Shown in pieces: positions 61,120-64,000 of a stretch of 64,000 nt of DNA (its first letter is position 1; every line of letters starts with the position of its first letter). The position numbers were made by a program, and so were the translations under genes. This DNA comes from Lachnospiraceae bacterium. Its GTDB lineage: Bacteria; Bacillota; Clostridia; Lachnospirales; Lachnospiraceae. The stretch is taken from positions 1 to 64,000 of the forward strand of contig CABJAW010000009.1 in the NCBI GenBank assembly GCA_902363665.1, in the 5' to 3' direction. The notes under the pieces are model-generated. The model saw nothing but the letters and a program-made list of their open reading frames with translations, was not told the origin of the DNA and made no database searches.

Positions 61120-61731
61120 ATGACCTGCAACGAAGCGCGCCGTCTCATTACAGCTTACGTAAAAAAAGAGCTGCCGGATCGGGAACTGGAACAGTTTCTG
61201 TATCACGTGGAACACTGCAGTGACTGTATGGATGAACTGGATACGTATTATACGGTATATCAGGCGCTGGATCTGCTGGATTCCGGCGGCTGTCACAATT
61301 ATGATTTCCGAAATATGCTGAAAAATGAGATCCGGGCGACAAAAAAAGGAATCTTGCGCAGAAGAATTGCCGGGATACTGCTTGGCATTCTGGTAGTTGC
61401 AGCAGAACTTCTGCTTGCCGTCAGTGTGTATACCGGATATGAGATTGACCGTGGGGCGCAGCAGAGTACTTTGATCGAGCGGGCAATCCTTCATATGAAT
61501 TACCGTGGACAGAAAGTTCCGGAGACGGAGGAAGCGTCGGAATCGGAACGGAAGACACTGGAAGAGACAGAGAAAGGGAAGCAGAAGGAGAGTCAGAAGA
61601 AAGGAACTTCTCAGGAAGAGACTCCGAAAAAAGAGACTCCGAAAAAAGAAACTCAGAAAGAGACAATCACAGAAAAGGCAGTGCATGAGACGAACACTTC
61701 AAAAGCGAGAGAGGGCACGAAAAGTAAGTAA
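61120..61731 (+). CDS. Zinc-finger anti-sigma-like membrane protein
   Basis: A 203-residue protein with an N-terminal zf-HC2-type domain: Cys3 and the HVEHCSDC motif (residues 29-36) form the zinc site. One membrane helix lies at about 78-100. A Lys/Glu/Thr-rich tail of about 80 residues extends outside and is probably disordered. It looks like an anti-sigma factor, but no sigma-factor gene is adjacent, so the partner is unknown. It lies about 200 bases after the MITE and 50 bases before polA. Confidence 0.72.
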   Translation: MTCNEARRLITAYVKKELPDRELEQFLYHVEHCSDCMDELDTYYTVYQALDLLDSGGCHNYDFRNMLKNEIRATKKGILRRRIAGILLGILVVAAELLLAVSVYTGYEIDRGAQQSTLIERAILHMNYRGQKVPETEEASESERKTLEETEKGKQKESQKKGTSQEETPKKETPKKETQKETITEKAVHETNTSKAREGTKSK

Positions 61732-61780
61732 GAAAAATCAGGCCCGGACAGAATGGAAATAGAAGAGGAGCAAACAGCCA

Positions 61781-64000
61781 ATGGCAGAAAAAATAGTACT
61801 GATTGACGGACACAGCATATTGAACCGCGCCTATTATGGAATTCCTGTGCTGACGAACAGCGAAGGAAAACATACAAATGCGGTGTATGGGTTTCTGAAT
61901 ATTTTATTTAAGGTGCTGGAGGAGGAGCAGGCCGGTTATGTGGCAGTGGCGTTCGATCTCCATGCCCCGACATTCCGGCATAAAATGTATGAGGCATACA
62001 AAGGTACGCGAAAACCGATGCCGGAGGAACTGCGGGAACAGGTGCCGATGATGAAAGAGATGCTATCCGCTATGAAAATTCCTGTAATGTCGCTGGAAGG
62101 GTATGAGGCGGATGATATTCTTGGAACGGTATCCCGTCAGATGGAGCGGGAAGGCATGGATGTGTCGATCGTTTCCGGGGATCGTGACCTTCTGCAGCTT
62201 GCAACGGAGAAAATCCGGATTCGAATTCCGAAGACAAAGGCGACAGGAACGGAGATCGAAGATTATTATGCAGAGGAAGTACAGGAGCGCTACCAGGTAA
62301 CGCCGACAGAATTTATTGATGTAAAGGCACTGATGGGAGATGCGAGCGACAACATTCCGGGCGTGCCGGGCATTGGAGAGAAAACGGCGACAAAAATTAT
62401 CGCATCGTATGGCTCCATCGAGGAGGCGTATGCGCATGTGGACGAGATCACACCGACGAGAGCGCGTGAATCACTGCGGGAACATTATGATCTGGCGCAG
62501 ATGAGCAAGACGCTGGCAACGATTGATCTTCAGGTGCCGTTTACACTGGAAAAAGGTGCGGCAAAAATTGAAAATCTTTATACAAAAGAGGCATTGGAGC
62601 TGTGCCGCAGGCTGGAGTTTAAGAACCTGCTCAACCGTTTCCAGATTGAAGAAGAGGAAGAGGAGACCGGTGAGGAATTTTCCCTGGTCCAGGATTTTGG
62701 AGAAGCAGAGCAGCTGTTTGAGCGCTTGAAGGGAAAGGCGATCGCGGTAAATCTGATCCATGAGGAGGGGGCACTGCTTGGCGCGGCAATCTGCGTGGAG
62801 AAGAAAAAGGCGCGGTTCGTTGCGTGCGGCGGTTTCCTGACAGAAGCATATCTTGGAGAAAAGATTTCCGAGGCGATCGCGCAGGCAAAAGAGGCGGTTA
62901 CGATCCATTTAAAAGAGCAGATGTTTTACTTAAAAGAGGAAGAATTAAAAGCGCAGCGCGAACTGTATGATGCGTCGATTGCGGCATATCTGCTCAATCC
63001 GCTGAAGGGAAGTTACGAATGCGAAGATCTTGCGCACGATTATCTGAACTGGATGATTCCTTCCAGAAATGAGCTGATCGGAAAAAAGGGGCTTTGTGCG
63101 GCAAAAGAAGAGGGCAGAGGAGAGTTCCTGACGTATGTGTGCCGGATGGCGGCAGTGGCATATGAGGTGTGGCCACAGCTGAGGAGTCAGCTGAACGCGG
63201 AAAACATGTGGGAGCTGTTTGAGACGGTTGAGATGCCGCTTGCGGCAACGCTGTACCATATGGAAAAAGAAGGAATCGGCGTTAAAAGAGAGGAATTGAA
63301 GGCATACGGGGAGCAGCTGACCGGAAGAATTGCCGAACTGGAACAGAAGATTTATGAGGAGGCGGACGAAGCATTTAATATCAATTCGCCGAAACAGCTT
63401 GGCGTGATTCTTTTTGAGAAGCTGCAGCTTCCGCATGGGAAGAAAACGAAGACCGGTTATTCGACGGCGGCGGATGTTCTGGAAAAGCTGGCCGAGGAGT
63501 ATCCGATCGTGTCAGATATTCTGGAGTACCGTCAGCTGACGAAGCTGAAATCGACGTATGCGGACGGGCTTGCAAATTATATTCAGCCGGATGGACGGAT
63601 TCATGGAAAGTTTCATCAAACGATCACGGCGACCGGGCGTTTAAGCAGCGCGGAGCCGAATCTTCAGAATATTCCGATTCGCATGGAGCTTGGACGGCTG
63701 ATTCGAAAGGTGTTTGTGCCAAAAGACGGGTACGTGTTCCTCGATGCGGACTATTCGCAGATCGAGCTTCGCGTGCTGGCACATCTTTCCGGCGATGAAA
63801 TGCTGATTCAGGCATACCAGGATGCACAGGATATCCATACGATCACGGCTTCGCAGGTGTTCCATGTAGCCCCGGAGGAGGTGACGCCGCTGCTGCGCCG
63901 CAACGCGAAAGCGGTCAATTTCGGAATTGTTTATGGCATTAGTTCGTTTGGTTTGAGCCAGGACCTGAGCATCACACGGAAAGAGGCGCAGGAGTACATT
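61781..64000 (+). CDS. polA: DNA polymerase I (partial, 3' end outside the window)
   Basis: 740 codons are present; a full protein is about 880-930 residues. 5'-3' exonuclease domain (about 1-290) with VLIDGHSILNRAYYG, EGYEADDILGT and VKALMGDASDNIPGVPGIGEKTA. The 3'-5' exonuclease-like region (about 300-460) lacks the DxE motif, so proofreading should be absent, as in many Firmicutes. The polymerase domain shows motif A DADYSQIELRVLAHLSGD and motif B RRNAKAVNFGIVYGISSFG. Motif C lies beyond the end. ATG 61781 follows AGAGGAG. It reads open to the last base. Confidence 0.96.
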   Translation, partial: MAEKIVLIDGHSILNRAYYGIPVLTNSEGKHTNAVYGFLNILFKVLEEEQAGYVAVAFDLHAPTFRHKMYEAYKGTRKPMPEELREQVPMMKEMLSAMKIPVMSLEGYEADDILGTVSRQMEREGMDVSIVSGDRDLLQLATEKIRIRIPKTKATGTEIEDYYAEEVQERYQVTPTEFIDVKALMGDASDNIPGVPGIGEKTATKIIASYGSIEEAYAHVDEITPTRARESLREHYDLAQMSKTLATIDLQVPFTLEKGAAKIENLYTKEALELCRRLEFKNLLNRFQIEEEEEETGEEFSLVQDFGEAEQLFERLKGKAIAVNLIHEEGALLGAAICVEKKKARFVACGGFLTEAYLGEKISEAIAQAKEAVTIHLKEQMFYLKEEELKAQRELYDASIAAYLLNPLKGSYECEDLAHDYLNWMIPSRNELIGKKGLCAAKEEGRGEFLTYVCRMAAVAYEVWPQLRSQLNAENMWELFETVEMPLAATLYHMEKEGIGVKREELKAYGEQLTGRIAELEQKIYEEADEAFNINSPKQLGVILFEKLQLPHGKKTKTGYSTAADVLEKLAEEYPIVSDILEYRQLTKLKSTYADGLANYIQPDGRIHGKFHQTITATGRLSSAEPNLQNIPIRMELGRLIRKVFVPKDGYVFLDADYSQIELRVLAHLSGDEMLIQAYQDAQDIHTITASQVFHVAPEEVTPLLRRNAKAVNFGIVYGISSFGLSQDLSITRKEAQEYI

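Overview
The window looks like chromosomal DNA of a low-to-mid G+C anaerobic Firmicute, most likely a gut Lachnospiraceae (Clostridia). This rests on gene content: an rnfC-D-G-E-A-B order, a GGGtGRT protein, a DUF6062 protein, a T-box leuA, BioB, a YhgE-like xxxLxxG repeat protein beside an MMPL transporter, strong GGAGG ribosome binding sites and tRNAs without encoded CCA. I cannot name a genus.

Region by region. 1-1440: the end of an IS-like element, smpB, tmRNA with its own promoter, then two tandem palindromic units, one carrying a nested second repeat. 1613-10602: purine permease, YoaK-like membrane protein, a two-component system, a BaiN/HI0933 flavoprotein, and the tightly packed cmk-ispH-S1 group. 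10889-15923 (minus): the Rnf ferredoxin:NAD+ oxidoreductase, in which RnfD and RnfG are one fused polypeptide. 16284-20709: a YprB-like nuclease, an ABC transporter pair and the ApbE flavin transferase expected to flavinylate Rnf. 21020-23920: galE and a two-gene unit of a NifU-like protein and a GGGtGRT protein. 24503-30558: MMPL transporter plus a 1273-residue secreted heptad-repeat protein behind repeated TGAC-N5-GTCA operators. 30794-35244: GtrA, then a PAP2/flippase/PssA/Psd phospholipid group. 35570-47853: a surface glycan locus starting with the CDP-3,6-dideoxyhexose genes rfbF-rfbG-rfbH and continuing with glycosyltransferases, a DRE-TIM aldolase-like protein, a flippase, a 2-hydroxyacid dehydrogenase and a YfhO protein. 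47855-54532: ftsH, feoA, a secreted metallo-beta-lactamase-fold protein, tRNA-Pro, a sugar nucleotidyltransferase and an M20 peptidase. 54562-64000: T-box-controlled leuA, bioB behind a BirA-like operator, tRNA-Leu, a D-lactate dehydrogenase-type gene behind two Rex-type operators, a DUF6062 protein, a MITE with intact target duplication, an anti-sigma-like protein and the 5' part of polA.

Two themes link distant parts. First, redox: Rnf, ApbE, the Rex-boxed dehydrogenase and the Fe-S-related NifU/GGGtGRT pair. Second, small mobile palindromes: one stem (AAGCGGAT, 7-nt loop, ATCCGCTT) recurs in at least eight intergenic places, once inside another palindrome and twice inside the predicted bioB leader. 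The most unusual items are the RnfD-RnfG fusion, the nested palindromic repeats, the MITE with 8-bp target duplication, and the dideoxyhexose locus that lacks a visible E3 reductase but carries an aldolase-like gene. No CRISPR array, prophage or complete transposase gene was seen.
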